DNA of 64,000 nucleotides from 67-14 sp963766115 (GCA_963766115.1 CAVXYR010000007.1:331911-395910); one strand, 5' to 3'; numbered from the stretch's first letter, positions 24,816 through 32,529 are shown. The notes: a model not told the origin generated them from the sequence alone. Translations and numbers: made by a program.

Positions 24816-26230
24816 CAGGAACCCTCCTCCGGATCGGCTGACCCGCCTTTGTGGATCTCCTGCCGGAGCGCGGCTATCTGGCCCCTGAGCCACTCGACCG
24901 CAGCTTCCCGGGTCTCGGCATCCGAGTGCGCCGGCGGTGCGGCCCCTGCCGCCTTTTCGGCCGCCGCCTTCTCGGCTTCCGCGATCCTCTCTTCGGCCTC
25001 TTTGGCGCTGTTTTCGATCGACTTGAGCCGGGCTTCGGCATTGGCCAGGGCCTCGGCCTTTGCCGCCCTTTCGGCCGCCAGCTCCGCCTCCAGGGCGGTG
25101 ATCTTCCTGGTGGCTTCGGGTGAGTCCGACGTCGCGGCCGCGGCTGCGCCCGGAGGGGGTGGCGGGGGTGGAGTGGCTTCGTCGCCCGCCTCGCCGGCGG
25201 CTATTTCCGCGGCGAGGGCTGCGTCTGCTTCGATTTCGGCTGATTGACTCCGGACCCATTCGGAAGCGGCTTCGCGGTTGGCGGCCGCCTCGCTGGTCAT
25301 GCGGGCCTCGGCGTCGGCGATCTTCTTCTTCGAAGTCTCCTCCGCTTCGGTCGCTCTCTTCTCCGAGGCGGCGATACTTGCGGCGGCCGCGGTCAGAGCC
25401 GCGTCGAGCTGCTTGCGCTCCGACTCGACTTCGTCGATGATCGTGGTCAATTCGGTTTGCGAGTCGGCTGTCAGCGAAGCCTTCGCCGCTTCGGAGGCGG
25501 TGCGGGCGCGTCGCTCCCGCTCTTTCACGTCCTTTGCCGTCTGATCGAGCCGGTTTTCAGGCTCCGCGGGCGGGGGCCCTTCCTGATCCGCACCATCGGC
25601 GGCGGCGGGGCGGCCCGCGGCTGCGACCGGAGGCTTGGTACCGGAGACGGTCGCCGATGGAGTCGGGGCGGTGGCGGACGGAGTCGGGGCGGTGGCGGAC
25701 GGAGTCGGGGCGGTGGCGGACGGAGTCGGGGCGATCTTTGCGGCCGGCGGCGGGGTTGCTCCGGCCGCCTCCGCTTTCACGGGTGGACCCTCCGGCGCCG
25801 CGGGTGCGGCTTCCTCTTCGGTGGACGGTCCCGGGTGCTCGGCGGTCTGCTCGCCGGTGGCCAGATCGTGCTCCCCGGTGTGCTCGCCGGTGGCCAGATC
25901 GTGCTCCCCGGTGTGCTCGCCGGTTTCGGGGAAGTCGTGTTCGCCGGTGTGCTCGCCGGTTTCGGGGAAGTCGTGTTCGCCGGTGTGTTCGGCCGTTTCC
26001 GGGTCGCCAGACGCCTTCGCGGCCGCCGCAGTTGCGCCTGAGGCCTCGGTCGTCAGCTGGCTCAGCTCGTTATCCACCTCCGCTACCTCGGCCGATCCGC
26101 GGGCGAGCAGGTCGTCATCCCAGGAGTTCTGGACGTACATCCCGAGGACCAGCTCCCCGAGCGCCTCTCGGCGGTCGAGAAGGAGCTCTTCGAGCTGCCT
26201 CTGCTTCTTCTTCAGGGCACCCTTCCTCAT
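24815..26230 (-). CDS. Coiled-coil protein with GEHTGEHD and APTPSAT tandem repeats
   Basis: A 471-residue protein, no named family. Residues 1-62: helical domain (QRQLEELLLDRREALGELVL...). Residues 79-132: five near-identical TGEHTGEHD units, rich in His/Glu/Asp. Residues 167-194: four APTPSAT units. Residues ~220-345 and ~365-440: Ala/Glu/Lys-rich coiled coils split by a polyproline run; the motifs EAASEWVRSQSAEIEADAAL and EAAVEWLRGQIAALRQEI resemble each other. No membrane segment or signal. It looks like a cytoskeletal or polar scaffold (inference). GGGGA lies 6 nt before ATG 26230. Confidence 0.75.
   Translation of the reverse strand: MRKGALKKKQRQLEELLLDRREALGELVLGMYVQNSWDDDLLARGSAEVAEVDNELSQLTTEASGATAAAAKASGDPETAEHTGEHDFPETGEHTGEHDFPETGEHTGEHDLATGEHTGEHDLATGEQTAEHPGPSTEEEAAPAAPEGPPVKAEAAGATPPPAAKIAPTPSATAPTPSATAPTPSATAPTPSATVSGTKPPVAAAGRPAAADGADQEGPPPAEPENRLDQTAKDVKERERRARTASEAAKASLTADSQTELTTIIDEVESERKQLDAALTAAAASIAASEKRATEAEETSKKKIADAEARMTSEAAANREAASEWVRSQSAEIEADAALAAEIAAGEAGDEATPPPPPPPGAAAAATSDSPEATRKITALEAELAAERAAKAEALANAEARLKSIENSAKEAEERIAEAEKAAAEKAAGAAPPAHSDAETREAAVEWLRGQIAALRQEIHKGGSADPEEGS
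25659..25735. repeat. 21-bp tandem repeat coding APTPSAT
   Basis: Three perfect copies and one partial copy of a 21-bp unit (GGAGTCGGGGCGGTGGCGGAC as read on the plus strand, 20+1 bases) in frame within the coiled-coil gene. The near-perfect DNA identity points to recent expansion by slippage or recombination. Confidence 0.9.
25849..25993. repeat. 33/36-bp tandem repeats coding GEHTGEHD units
   Basis: Two 33-bp units with a GGCCAGATCGTGCTCCCCGG core are followed by two 36-bp units with a TTTCGGGGAAGTCGTGTTCG core, all in frame, plus degenerate flanks. Copies are identical or nearly so at DNA level. Confidence 0.9.
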
Positions 26231-26271
26231 CTGCAGTCCCCATCATTACCGAACTCGGCAGCTGACAAGGT

Positions 26272-27222
26272 TCACCCTTCCCCGCGGTCGAGCGTTTCAC
26301 CGTACGCGAGCGCCACCCGGTCGGCCATCCGGCGGGCCGAGAGGCTCTCGGCCCGGGGTCTGCCGGGGGTCCGCGGGTCGTCCTTCGCGAGTAGCCCGCC
26401 GGCGAAATCAGACCACGCCTCAAGCTCGAAATCGGCGCATAGTGAATTGCGGAGTCCGCCGAGGACATGCGGCGCGATGCCGACCGGGGTCGAGATGACC
26501 GGCACGTCGCAGGCGAGGGACTCGAGGCAGGCAAGGCCGAAACCCTCGTAGTCGGAAGTGACCAGCACCGCGTTGGCCGCGTTGAGCCAGAGCGACATTT
26601 CGTCAGGGTCGATCCCCCCTCCGGTGAGCAGGGTGGCCCCGGCCCGGTCGGCGACTTCGCGGGCCCGGTCGTATCGCTTTTCCGGTCGACCGGGGTCGGC
26701 CGGAAAGAAGAGGCAGGGCGATTCGGGGTCGAGGCCGAGCCGTATCCTGGCCTCGCTCCGGTCGCGCGGGGCGAAACGCGAGAGGTCGGCGCCACAGGGC
26801 AGGACGGCGTTGCGGCCCGGCTCGAGGGCCAGACCCGGCCGGCCCGCCTCACTGCCGAACAGTGCCCGCGATGCGCCGGCGGCGAGCGCGATCCGTCGCG
26901 AGAGCCGCCGCGAAAGCGGCCCGACGACCCGGTGGCGCACGTCGGTCCCGTGAAAGGTCACGATCAGCGGCTTGGCCCCGGCCAGCAGGGCGCACCAGCC
27001 GGCCAGGCCGTAGTGGGCGTGAATCAGGTCGTAATCATCCGAGCGCAGTCGGCGCCGGATCGCCCGGATGGCAGGCAGGTAGTTCCTCTTGCCCGGCTGG
27101 AACGTGAACAGGTCGACCTCCAGGCCACCCTGTCTCAGAGCCTCGACCTGGTCGACCACCCAGCGCCCGCGCTGAGGGGTCGCCGGGTCGGGGCCGAAGT
27201 TCATGACCACCAGGACTCGCAT
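26272..27222 (-). CDS. GT4-family glycosyltransferase
   Basis: GT-B fold glycosyltransferase of 316 residues. The N-terminal domain has MRVLVVMNFGPDPATPQRGRW, a DLIHAHYGLAG segment and TFHGTDVRHR. The C-terminal domain has LFFPADPGRPEKRYDRA and the donor-binding EGFGLACLESLACDVPVISTPVG (Ex7E-like). It is shorter than the usual 370-400. Probably cytosolic, adding sugar to a lipid or polysaccharide precursor. Acceptor unknown; no capsule cluster surrounds it. Confidence 0.85.
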   Translation of the reverse strand: MRVLVVMNFGPDPATPQRGRWVVDQVEALRQGGLEVDLFTFQPGKRNYLPAIRAIRRRLRSDDYDLIHAHYGLAGWCALLAGAKPLIVTFHGTDVRHRVVGPLSRRLSRRIALAAGASRALFGSEAGRPGLALEPGRNAVLPCGADLSRFAPRDRSEARIRLGLDPESPCLFFPADPGRPEKRYDRAREVADRAGATLLTGGGIDPDEMSLWLNAANAVLVTSDYEGFGLACLESLACDVPVISTPVGIAPHVLGGLRNSLCADFELEAWSDFAGGLLAKDDPRTPGRPRAESLSARRMADRVALAYGETLDRGEG

Positions 27223-27301
27223 CGGGTGAGGTTATCCGCCACGGCGGGCATCGGGCCGGACTTCGGTGGCGCCGCTCGGCGCCGCACGGTGAGGGCGTTG
27301 C

Positions 27302-27335
27302 GGACTCCGTCACTTCAGCGACCGGATTCCGTCAC
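27302..27335 (+). promoter_or_regulatory. 22-bp spaced direct repeat upstream of the pilin gene
   Basis: GGACTCCGTCAC (27302) and GGATTCCGTCAC (27324) are direct repeats, 11 of 12 bases, with start-to-start spacing of 22 bases (two helical turns). They lie about 75 bases before the pilin start in a 185-base gap that otherwise shows nothing clear. A tandem activator site is possible. Confidence 0.35.
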
Positions 27336-27407
27336 CCAATCGCCTTGTCCCGTCTGAACTCCGCCCGGAGGATCCCGTTCATCCGAAGTCGAAAACGAGG
27401 AGGAGCG

Positions 27408-27656
27408 ATGGTTTACAGAGCGATGGGCTACGCGCACGCGGCGACGCATGCCGGTGCCCGATCGGCGAGAAACGTACTCGCCGGACAGGGTGGACAGGGG
27501 ACGGTCGAGTACGTCGGCCTGATCCTTCTGGTCTCCCTGTTGATGGTGGGCATGGTCGCGGCGATGAAGGGCTTTTCCGGAAAGCAGGGGACCGAACTGG
27601 CCGAGCTGATCGTCGACAAGATCCAGTCGGCGGTGGACAAGGTCGCCTTCCGCTGA
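27408..27656 (+). CDS. Flp/Fap-type pilin (class III signal), orphan
   Basis: An 82-residue small pilin. The hydrophobic stem GTVEYVGLILLVSLLMVGMV begins after a class III-type cleavage site: Gly29 before Gln30, with Glu at mature position +5 (Glu34), as TadV/prepilin peptidases require. The long 29-residue leader is Ala/His-rich. The strong site GAGGAGGAGCG precedes ATG 27408. No tad secretion ATPase, TadE or peptidase gene lies in the window, so assembly genes must be elsewhere. The downstream gap to rph (27657-27821) has a GC hairpin near 27664-27692 without a U-tract. Confidence 0.8.
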   Translation: MVYRAMGYAHAATHAGARSARNVLAGQGGQGTVEYVGLILLVSLLMVGMVAAMKGFSGKQGTELAELIVDKIQSAVDKVAFR

Positions 27657-27821
27657 GACGGGCCGGCGGGGCGGGTTCCGGCCCGCTCCCGCCGTCCCCA
27701 CTGCCACGTGGTGGCGACGGCCCTTCCGGTCTTGACGTGGCGGCCTCCGGGGAGATCATCTTCCGACGTCCCCCCGGGCCCGGGGCAGAACACGGCGAAC
27801 CACTCTGGGAGACTGTGGCCA

Positions 27822-28556
27822 ATGTCAGAACCCACCGTCGTACGCAGCTTTGACCGCACCCCGGCCGATCTCCGGCCGGTCACCATCGAGCCCGGTTACG
27901 TCGGCAGCGCCGACGGCTCGGCCCTGATTTCGGTCGGCGGGACCAGGGTGATCTGCACGGCCTCGGTGTCGGACCGCGTCCCCAAATGGATGGAGGGCCG
28001 CGGCAAAGGCTGGGTGACGGCCGAGTACTCGATGCTGCCGGCCTCTACCGGGGACCGCAAGTCCCGCGACATCAGCCGGGGCAAGCAGGACGGGCGGGGG
28101 GTTGAGATCCAGCGCCTGATCGGCAGGTCGCTCAGGGTCGGGGTGGACTTCGAGGCGCTCGGCGAGCGCAGCGTATACGTTGACTGCGACGTGCTCGAGG
28201 CCGACGGCGGAACCCGTTGCGCCTCGATCACCGGCGGTTACGTGGCGCTCCGTCTGGCCCTGTCCGATCTGCTGGAGCGGGGCGAGATCGAGAGCATGCC
28301 GCTGACCACCTCGGTGGCGGCGGTGAGCGTCGGCATGGTCGGCGGGCGGGCCCTTTGCGACCTCGACTACCCCGAGGATTCGGCCGCCGAGGTAGACGCC
28401 AACGTGGTCATGACCGGCGACGGCGGCCTGGTCGAAGTGCAGGCGACGGCCGAACAGACCCCGCTCTCGAGGGCCTCGCTCGACGAACTGCTCGGCCTGG
28501 CCGAGGCCGGGATCACCGAGCTCCGCAAAGCACAGGAAACGGCGATCGCCAATTGA
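27822..28556 (+). CDS. rph: Ribonuclease PH
   Basis: Phosphorolytic 3'-5' exoribonuclease that trims tRNA and other RNA 3' ends; forms a hexameric ring. The 244 residues include RPVTIEPGYVGSADGSALIS, VTAEYSMLPASTGDRK, EIQRLIGRSLR, the phosphate-binding CDVLEADGGTRCASITGGYV and a C-terminal EVQATAEQTPLSR. ATG 27822 was chosen over upstream in-frame starts because RNase PH begins just before RSFDRTPADLRP. Coupled to rdgB by overlap. Confidence 0.96.
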   Translation: MSEPTVVRSFDRTPADLRPVTIEPGYVGSADGSALISVGGTRVICTASVSDRVPKWMEGRGKGWVTAEYSMLPASTGDRKSRDISRGKQDGRGVEIQRLIGRSLRVGVDFEALGERSVYVDCDVLEADGGTRCASITGGYVALRLALSDLLERGEIESMPLTTSVAAVSVGMVGGRALCDLDYPEDSAAEVDANVVMTGDGGLVEVQATAEQTPLSRASLDELLGLAEAGITELRKAQETAIAN

Positions 28557-29128
28557 TCCTGGCCAGTCGCAACCGGCACAAGCTCCGGGAATTCGGCGAG
28601 CTGCTCCCAGGCCTCGAACTGAGGCCGCTGCCGGACGGAGTCGAGTCACCGTCCGAAGACGGTGAGACCTTCGCCGAGAACGCATTGATCAAGGCCCGGG
28701 CCGCGCGCGAAGCGACCGGCGAGGTGGTCGTGGCCGACGACTCCGGGATCGAAGTCGAGGCACTGGGGGGCCGCCCGGGCGTCCGTTCCGCCCGGTACGC
28801 GGGTGCGACCGCGACCGACGGAGAGAACCTGGCGAAGGTCCTGGAAGAAGTGGCCGCCGCCGGGGGAGGGACGGCGGCAAGGTATGTGTGCGCGCTGGCG
28901 TTGATCGATGAATCCGGGGAGGAGCACCTGTTCGTGGGAGCATGCACCGGGCGCCTGATCCCGGAACCGAGGGGGTCGGGCGGGTTCGGCTACGACCCGG
29001 CCTTCGTGCCCGACGAAACAGGCCCGGAAGATGATCGGACCATGGCTGAGATCGGCCCGGTCGAGAAGCATGCGCTGAGCCATCGCGGCCGGGTGGCCCG
29101 GGAGCTGGCCGAGCACCTCGGGCGATGA
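28553..29128 (+). CDS. rdgB: XTP/dITP diphosphatase (Ham1/RdgB)
   Basis: House-cleaning NTP pyrophosphatase removing dITP, XTP and related purines. It begins LILASRNRHKLREFGELL, with FAENALIKARAA, VVADDSGIEVEALGG and GSGGFGYDPAFVP. The start is TTG at 28553, overlapping the rph stop; the frame opens further upstream but only through rph. The rph-rdgB pairing is common in bacteria. 191 residues, normal length. Confidence 0.95.
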   Translation: MILASRNRHKLREFGELLPGLELRPLPDGVESPSEDGETFAENALIKARAAREATGEVVVADDSGIEVEALGGRPGVRSARYAGATATDGENLAKVLEEVAAAGGGTAARYVCALALIDESGEEHLFVGACTGRLIPEPRGSGGFGYDPAFVPDETGPEDDRTMAEIGPVEKHALSHRGRVARELAEHLGR

Positions 29129-30039
29129 AGCAGCCGGCGACGAAATCGGGCGCCGCCGCGCTCTCGATCGCTTCCAACTCACTGCTGATAGCGATCAAGC
29201 TTGCGGCCGGGGCGGTCACCGGCTCGATCGCGATCATCACCGAGGCGATTCACTCGGGGATCGACCTGATCGCATCGGTCATCGCGTACATCTCGGTGCG
29301 TAAATCGGTTGAACCGGCCGATGTCGACCACCCCTACGGCCACGAGAAGGTAGAAAGCCTGGCGGCGACGATCGAGGGCATCCTGATCCTGGTCGGGGCC
29401 GGGATCATCATCTTCGAGGCCACCCGCCGGCTGGTCACGGGGGCCGAGGTCGAACTGCTCTGGGTCGGCATCGCGGTCATGGGTTTTTCGGTGGTCGCCA
29501 ACCTGGTGGTATCGGGCGTCCTCTACCGCAAGGCACGGGAGGAGGAGTCGCTCGCCCTCGAGGGCGACGCCGCCCACCTCCGCACCGACGCAGCCACGTC
29601 GGGCGCGGTTCTGGTCGGGCTGGTCCTGGTCGAGCTGACCGGGGTGGTGGCGCTCGACTCGATCACCGCGATCCTGGTCGCAGGCGTGATCGTCGGGGCC
29701 GGGATCAACATCATCAGGCGTTCGTCGGGGGTGCTGGTCGACGAGGCACTGCCACCGGACGAGATGGACATGATCGAGGGGGCGATAGCGGCTTCACGTA
29801 CCGACGAAGTCGCCGGCTACCACAAGCTCAGGGCCCGCCGGTCAGGCCACTTGCGGCACGTCGACCTCCATGTCCAGTTCGCCGAAGGGACCAGTCTGGA
29901 GCGGGCCCACGAGGTCGCCCACAGCATGCGCGACGCGATCGCCCGCGGACTTCCGGCGGCCGAGGTCCTGATCCACGTCGAGCCGGAGACCTCGCTGCTG
30001 GACCCGGGTGACAGCCCGGGGCCGTTCCGGGCCGGTTGA
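29125..30039 (+). CDS. Cation diffusion facilitator (Zn/Fe/Mn efflux)
   Basis: CDF-family proton-coupled metal exporter of 304 residues. There are six predicted membrane segments in residues ~10-215, with metal-site motifs EAIHSGIDL in TM2 and HLRTDA in TM5, plus the HPYGHEKVES loop after TM3. The C-terminal cytosolic ferredoxin-like domain contains RRSGHLRHVDLHVQF and ends with VLIHVEPE. It has ATGA overlap with rdgB. HxxxD in both sites favours zinc or iron. Confidence 0.9.
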   Translation: MKQPATKSGAAALSIASNSLLIAIKLAAGAVTGSIAIITEAIHSGIDLIASVIAYISVRKSVEPADVDHPYGHEKVESLAATIEGILILVGAGIIIFEATRRLVTGAEVELLWVGIAVMGFSVVANLVVSGVLYRKAREEESLALEGDAAHLRTDAATSGAVLVGLVLVELTGVVALDSITAILVAGVIVGAGINIIRRSSGVLVDEALPPDEMDMIEGAIAASRTDEVAGYHKLRARRSGHLRHVDLHVQFAEGTSLERAHEVAHSMRDAIARGLPAAEVLIHVEPETSLLDPGDSPGPFRAG

Positions 30040-30086
30040 GGGCCGGTCCAGCCTGCCGGGGAGGGTGTCGCGGCGAGTTGCGCGGT

Positions 30087-30239
30087 TCAGGTCGAGCGCG
30101 GCCAGAGATTGACCGACGCCGCCAGGCCGACCGCGACGATGGTGAATCCGTAGCCGGCATACCCGGCGACGAAAGTGCCCAGCGCGGCGATCGCACAGAC
30201 CACTACCACGGCGATCCAGGAGGCTCTCTCGAGGGGCAT
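30087..30239 (-). CDS. Small membrane protein (50 residues)
   Basis: An open frame from ATG 30239 encodes 50 residues: a short charged start (MPLERAS), a first hydrophobic segment WIAVVVVCAIAALGTFV, a Gly/Tyr turn AGYAGYG, a second segment FTIVAVGLAASVNLW, and a short PRST end. The two-helix hairpin pattern and its position in an otherwise empty 220-base gap suggest a real gene. The ribosome binding site is poor (GGAA 11 nt upstream), so this is tentative. Function unknown. Confidence 0.45.
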   Translation of the reverse strand: MPLERASWIAVVVVCAIAALGTFVAGYAGYGFTIVAVGLAASVNLWPRST

Positions 30240-30259
30240 GGTCGGTATGTTCCTACACC

Positions 30260-30646
30260 GTGGCGGATGAAAGCAACAAGACCGGGACGGCGGGCGGCTC
30301 CGACCGGACCGAATCGGCAGCCCGTGTACTCGAGGAACTGGCTGAGCTCGAGCCCGAACTGCGGGGGGCGGCGATCATCGGTCCGGGCGGCACCACGCTG
30401 GCGGTCCGGGCTGAGGATCCCGGGTGGGCCGGCGACGCGATCGCCCTGCTCGGCGCGGTAGACGCGGCCGGCGTCCGGGAAGTCGACAGCGCCCACATCG
30501 CCACCGAACAGGCCGAGGTGTTCGTGGTCCGGGAGGGCGATCTGGCCCTGGTCGCGGTCACTGAACGGTTTGTCCTGGCATCCCTGACCGGCTTTGACAT
30601 GCGGATGTCGCTGCGCGACCTGGCCGCGGAGGCCCAAAGTGCTTAA
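30260..30646 (+). CDS. Roadblock/LC7-like small regulatory protein
   Basis: A 128-residue protein. After a polar ~20-residue start, residues ~20-120 resemble the roadblock fold: helix ARVLEELAELEPELRG, strands AAIIGPGGTTLAVRA, a GDAIALLGAV helix, then strands AEVFVVREGDLALVAVTE and a final helix. Such proteins scaffold or regulate small GTPases (MglB type), but no GTPase gene is nearby. GTG start at 30260. It is translationally coupled with the next small gene. The assignment rests on pattern only. Confidence 0.5.
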   Translation: MADESNKTGTAGGSDRTESAARVLEELAELEPELRGAAIIGPGGTTLAVRAEDPGWAGDAIALLGAVDAAGVREVDSAHIATEQAEVFVVREGDLALVAVTERFVLASLTGFDMRMSLRDLAAEAQSA

Positions 30647-30842
30647 GCCGCACCGGGTGGTCCTGGACAAGGTCGGCGCCTATACAGGCGAGGCTTCGGC
30701 ATACCGCCGCCGCCGCCGGCATCTTCGCCGGGCTTACATCCGAATCCAGTACCAGAGCGGAGAAGGGCTCGATCTTTCGCCCGAGAGCAGCGAGTCGGAG
30801 GCGATCAACGCGGCCGCCGGCTCACTGATCGAGCGTAGCTGA
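30639..30842 (+). CDS. Small protein of unknown function (67 residues)
   Basis: Begins at GTG inside the stop region of the roadblock-like gene (8-nt overlap). Residues 1-23: VLKPHRVVLDKVGAYTGEASAY. Residues 24-33 are very basic (RRRRRHLRRA). The rest is a strand YIRIQYQSG and an acidic, Ser-rich helix. No family recognised. The overlap and matched composition argue that it is real and partners the roadblock-like protein. Confidence 0.5.
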   Translation: MLKPHRVVLDKVGAYTGEASAYRRRRRHLRRAYIRIQYQSGEGLDLSPESSESEAINAAAGSLIERS

Positions 30843-30963
30843 ACCACGTTCCGGGCCGTTCGCACGTCGCTGTTTGCGGAAACTTGCTCGAGTTGGCAGA
30901 AACGGCATCCGAATGCGGTGTTACGTTACCGCCATTCCCTAATCACCGAGGAGGATTACTGAC

Positions 30964-31242
30964 GTGACCAAAGCTGAATTCCTAGAGAAGGTTGCCGGAG
31001 ACGAGCGGATCGAGAGCAAGAAGGCCGCCGCTGAAGCTGTCGACGCAGTTCTCGATGCGATCACTGACACCCTGGTTAACGAAGGCGAGGTGAATTTCAC
31101 CGGCTTCGGCAAGTTCCACGTTGCGGTGCGCAGCGCCCGCCAGGGTGTGAACCCCCGAACCGGTGAGAGGATCACCATCGCCGGCGGCAAGGTCCCCCGT
31201 TTCTCGGCCGGATCAGCGCTGAAGAAGGCGGTCAAGGGCTGA
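30964..31242 (+). CDS. hup: HU-family nucleoid DNA-binding protein
   Basis: A 92-residue HU: TKAEFLEKVAGDERIESKKA helices, then GEVNFTGFGKFHVAVRSAR and the DNA-binding arm QGVNPRTGERITI, ending PRFSAGSALKKAVKG. There is no lysine-rich C-terminal tail of the mycobacterial or Streptomyces HupS kind. GTG start after GGAGG. The 120-base gap upstream probably holds its promoter, but no clear hexamers were resolved. The stop overlaps the probable start of pyrF. Confidence 0.95.
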   Translation: MTKAEFLEKVAGDERIESKKAAAEAVDAVLDAITDTLVNEGEVNFTGFGKFHVAVRSARQGVNPRTGERITIAGGKVPRFSAGSALKKAVKG

Positions 31243-32123
31243 GCCTCTTCATTGATCGAGCTGCGGCGCTCGTTGAAGAGCGCCGCAGCCAGATCTGCCT
31301 CGGGCTTGACCCGGACCCCGCCGACCTCAGCCAGGCGGCGGCGTCCGGCAACTACACGGGTACCCCCGCCGAGCAGGCGGCAGCTGCCGTTTCGGCCCAC
31401 TGCCGTTCCCTGATCGAGCGGGCCGGGCCCGCATGTATCGCGGTCAAGCCGCAACTGGCCTGCTTCGAGCGTCTGGGGTGGCCGGGCTGGCGGGCGCTGG
31501 AAGATGTCTGCGGCGCGGCCCGGGAGGCCGGACTGCTGGTAATCGCCGACGGCAAACGCGGCGACGTGCCGGTATCTGCCAGGGCGTACGGCCAGGCGAT
31601 GGTCGGCGGCACCGACTCTCCCTGGGGGGCGGTTTCCGGTCTCGGGGCCGATGCGTTCACGGCCAATCCCCTGCTGGGCGAGGATGCGATGGAGCCATTG
31701 GTGGCGGCCGCCGAGGCGGCCGGCGCCGGCGTCTTCTTCCTGGTCCGCACGAGCAATCCCGGAGCCTCCGACATTCAGGACCTTTCCGCCGGCGGACAAC
31801 CGGTACATGAGCATCTGGCCGGCATGGTCGCCGGGTTCGCCGGAAGGCTGGCCGGGACCGAGCCAGGCCTGAGCGGCCTCGGGGCCGTGGTCGGCGCCAC
31901 GGCTCCGGGTCACATCGGGCGATTGCGCTCGCTGATGCCCGATGCGGTGTTCCTGGTGCCGGGGGTCGGAGCCCAGGGTGGGAGGCCGGAGGATCTCGGG
32001 CCGGCATTCCGGCCGGGACGGGCGGCCGCAATCATCGCCGCCTCGCGCTCGATCGCCGGTGCCCCCGATCCGGGGGCGGCGGCCGAGGAACTCCGCCGGA
32101 CCGTCTGGGAAGTTTCGGGATGA
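31239..32123 (+). CDS. pyrF: Orotidine-5'-phosphate decarboxylase (type 2), non-canonical start
   Basis: Last step of UMP synthesis. The protein is 294 residues if it starts at CTG 31239, giving LSLFIDRAAALVEERRSQIC, then GLDPDP and the catalytic DGKRGD. The family start aligns with FIDRAAALV. No ATG, GTG or TTG exists in frame between the stop at 31164 and GTG 31566, which lies beyond the catalytic motif and cannot be the start. CTG 31239 overlaps the HU stop (CTGA), suggesting coupling; ATT 31251 is the alternative. Other pyr genes are absent. Confidence 0.88.
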   Translation: MSLFIDRAAALVEERRSQICLGLDPDPADLSQAAASGNYTGTPAEQAAAAVSAHCRSLIERAGPACIAVKPQLACFERLGWPGWRALEDVCGAAREAGLLVIADGKRGDVPVSARAYGQAMVGGTDSPWGAVSGLGADAFTANPLLGEDAMEPLVAAAEAAGAGVFFLVRTSNPGASDIQDLSAGGQPVHEHLAGMVAGFAGRLAGTEPGLSGLGAVVGATAPGHIGRLRSLMPDAVFLVPGVGAQGGRPEDLGPAFRPGRAAAIIAASRSIAGAPDPGAAAEELRRTVWEVSG

Positions 32124-32205
32124 ACGCGGTCGGGCGCTCCGGGGCGGCGCTGCGCCGGTCAGTCTGCTCTGTACCATTGCCCGGCCGCTGGAGTTGGGGC
32201 TGAGG

Positions 32206-32529
32206 ATGAACCGGAAACGATCGACAATATCCCGAGTTATTGCCGCTCTCGCGCTTGCGGCCGCCGTGGTCGCGGTCATCGTCCTGGTCGGCTCGATTTC
32301 AGACGGGGGAGACAGCTCCAGTTCGGGAACCACCCAGTCGGCAAAGGCAAAACAGAAGAAGAGCAGCAAGGCGACCCGCAACAAGCAGAAGAGCTACGAA
32401 GTGAAGGCCGGCGACACCCTGACCGGGATCTCAGAGAAAACCGGGGTGCCGATCGACCGGATCGAACGGCTCAACCCCAGGGTCGACCCCCAGGCCCTCC
32501 AGGCCGGTCAAGAGCTGAAGCTTCGTTGA
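32206..32529 (+). CDS. LysM-domain membrane-anchored protein
   Basis: A 107-residue protein. Basic start MNRKRSTISR, one membrane segment (VIAALALAAAVVAVIVLVG, residues 11-29), a Ser-rich then Lys-rich linker, and one LysM domain (residues ~63-106: YEVKAGDTLTGISEKTGVPI...) for peptidoglycan binding outside the cell. GGGGCTGAGG precedes ATG 32206. Its stop overlaps the TTG of the carboxypeptidase gene, suggesting joint work on the cell wall. Confidence 0.88.
   Translation: MNRKRSTISRVIAALALAAAVVAVIVLVGSISDGGDSSSSGTTQSAKAKQKKSSKATRNKQKSYEVKAGDTLTGISEKTGVPIDRIERLNPRVDPQALQAGQELKLR

Noticed and set aside
25659..25993. Short regular repeats resembling a CRISPR array
   Set aside because: Units are contiguous with no unique spacers, and all are in frame inside a gene.
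30939..32384. 481-codon minus-strand frame opposite HU, pyrF and the LysM gene
   Set aside because: It runs antisense to three recognisable genes and shows no domain; a shadow frame.
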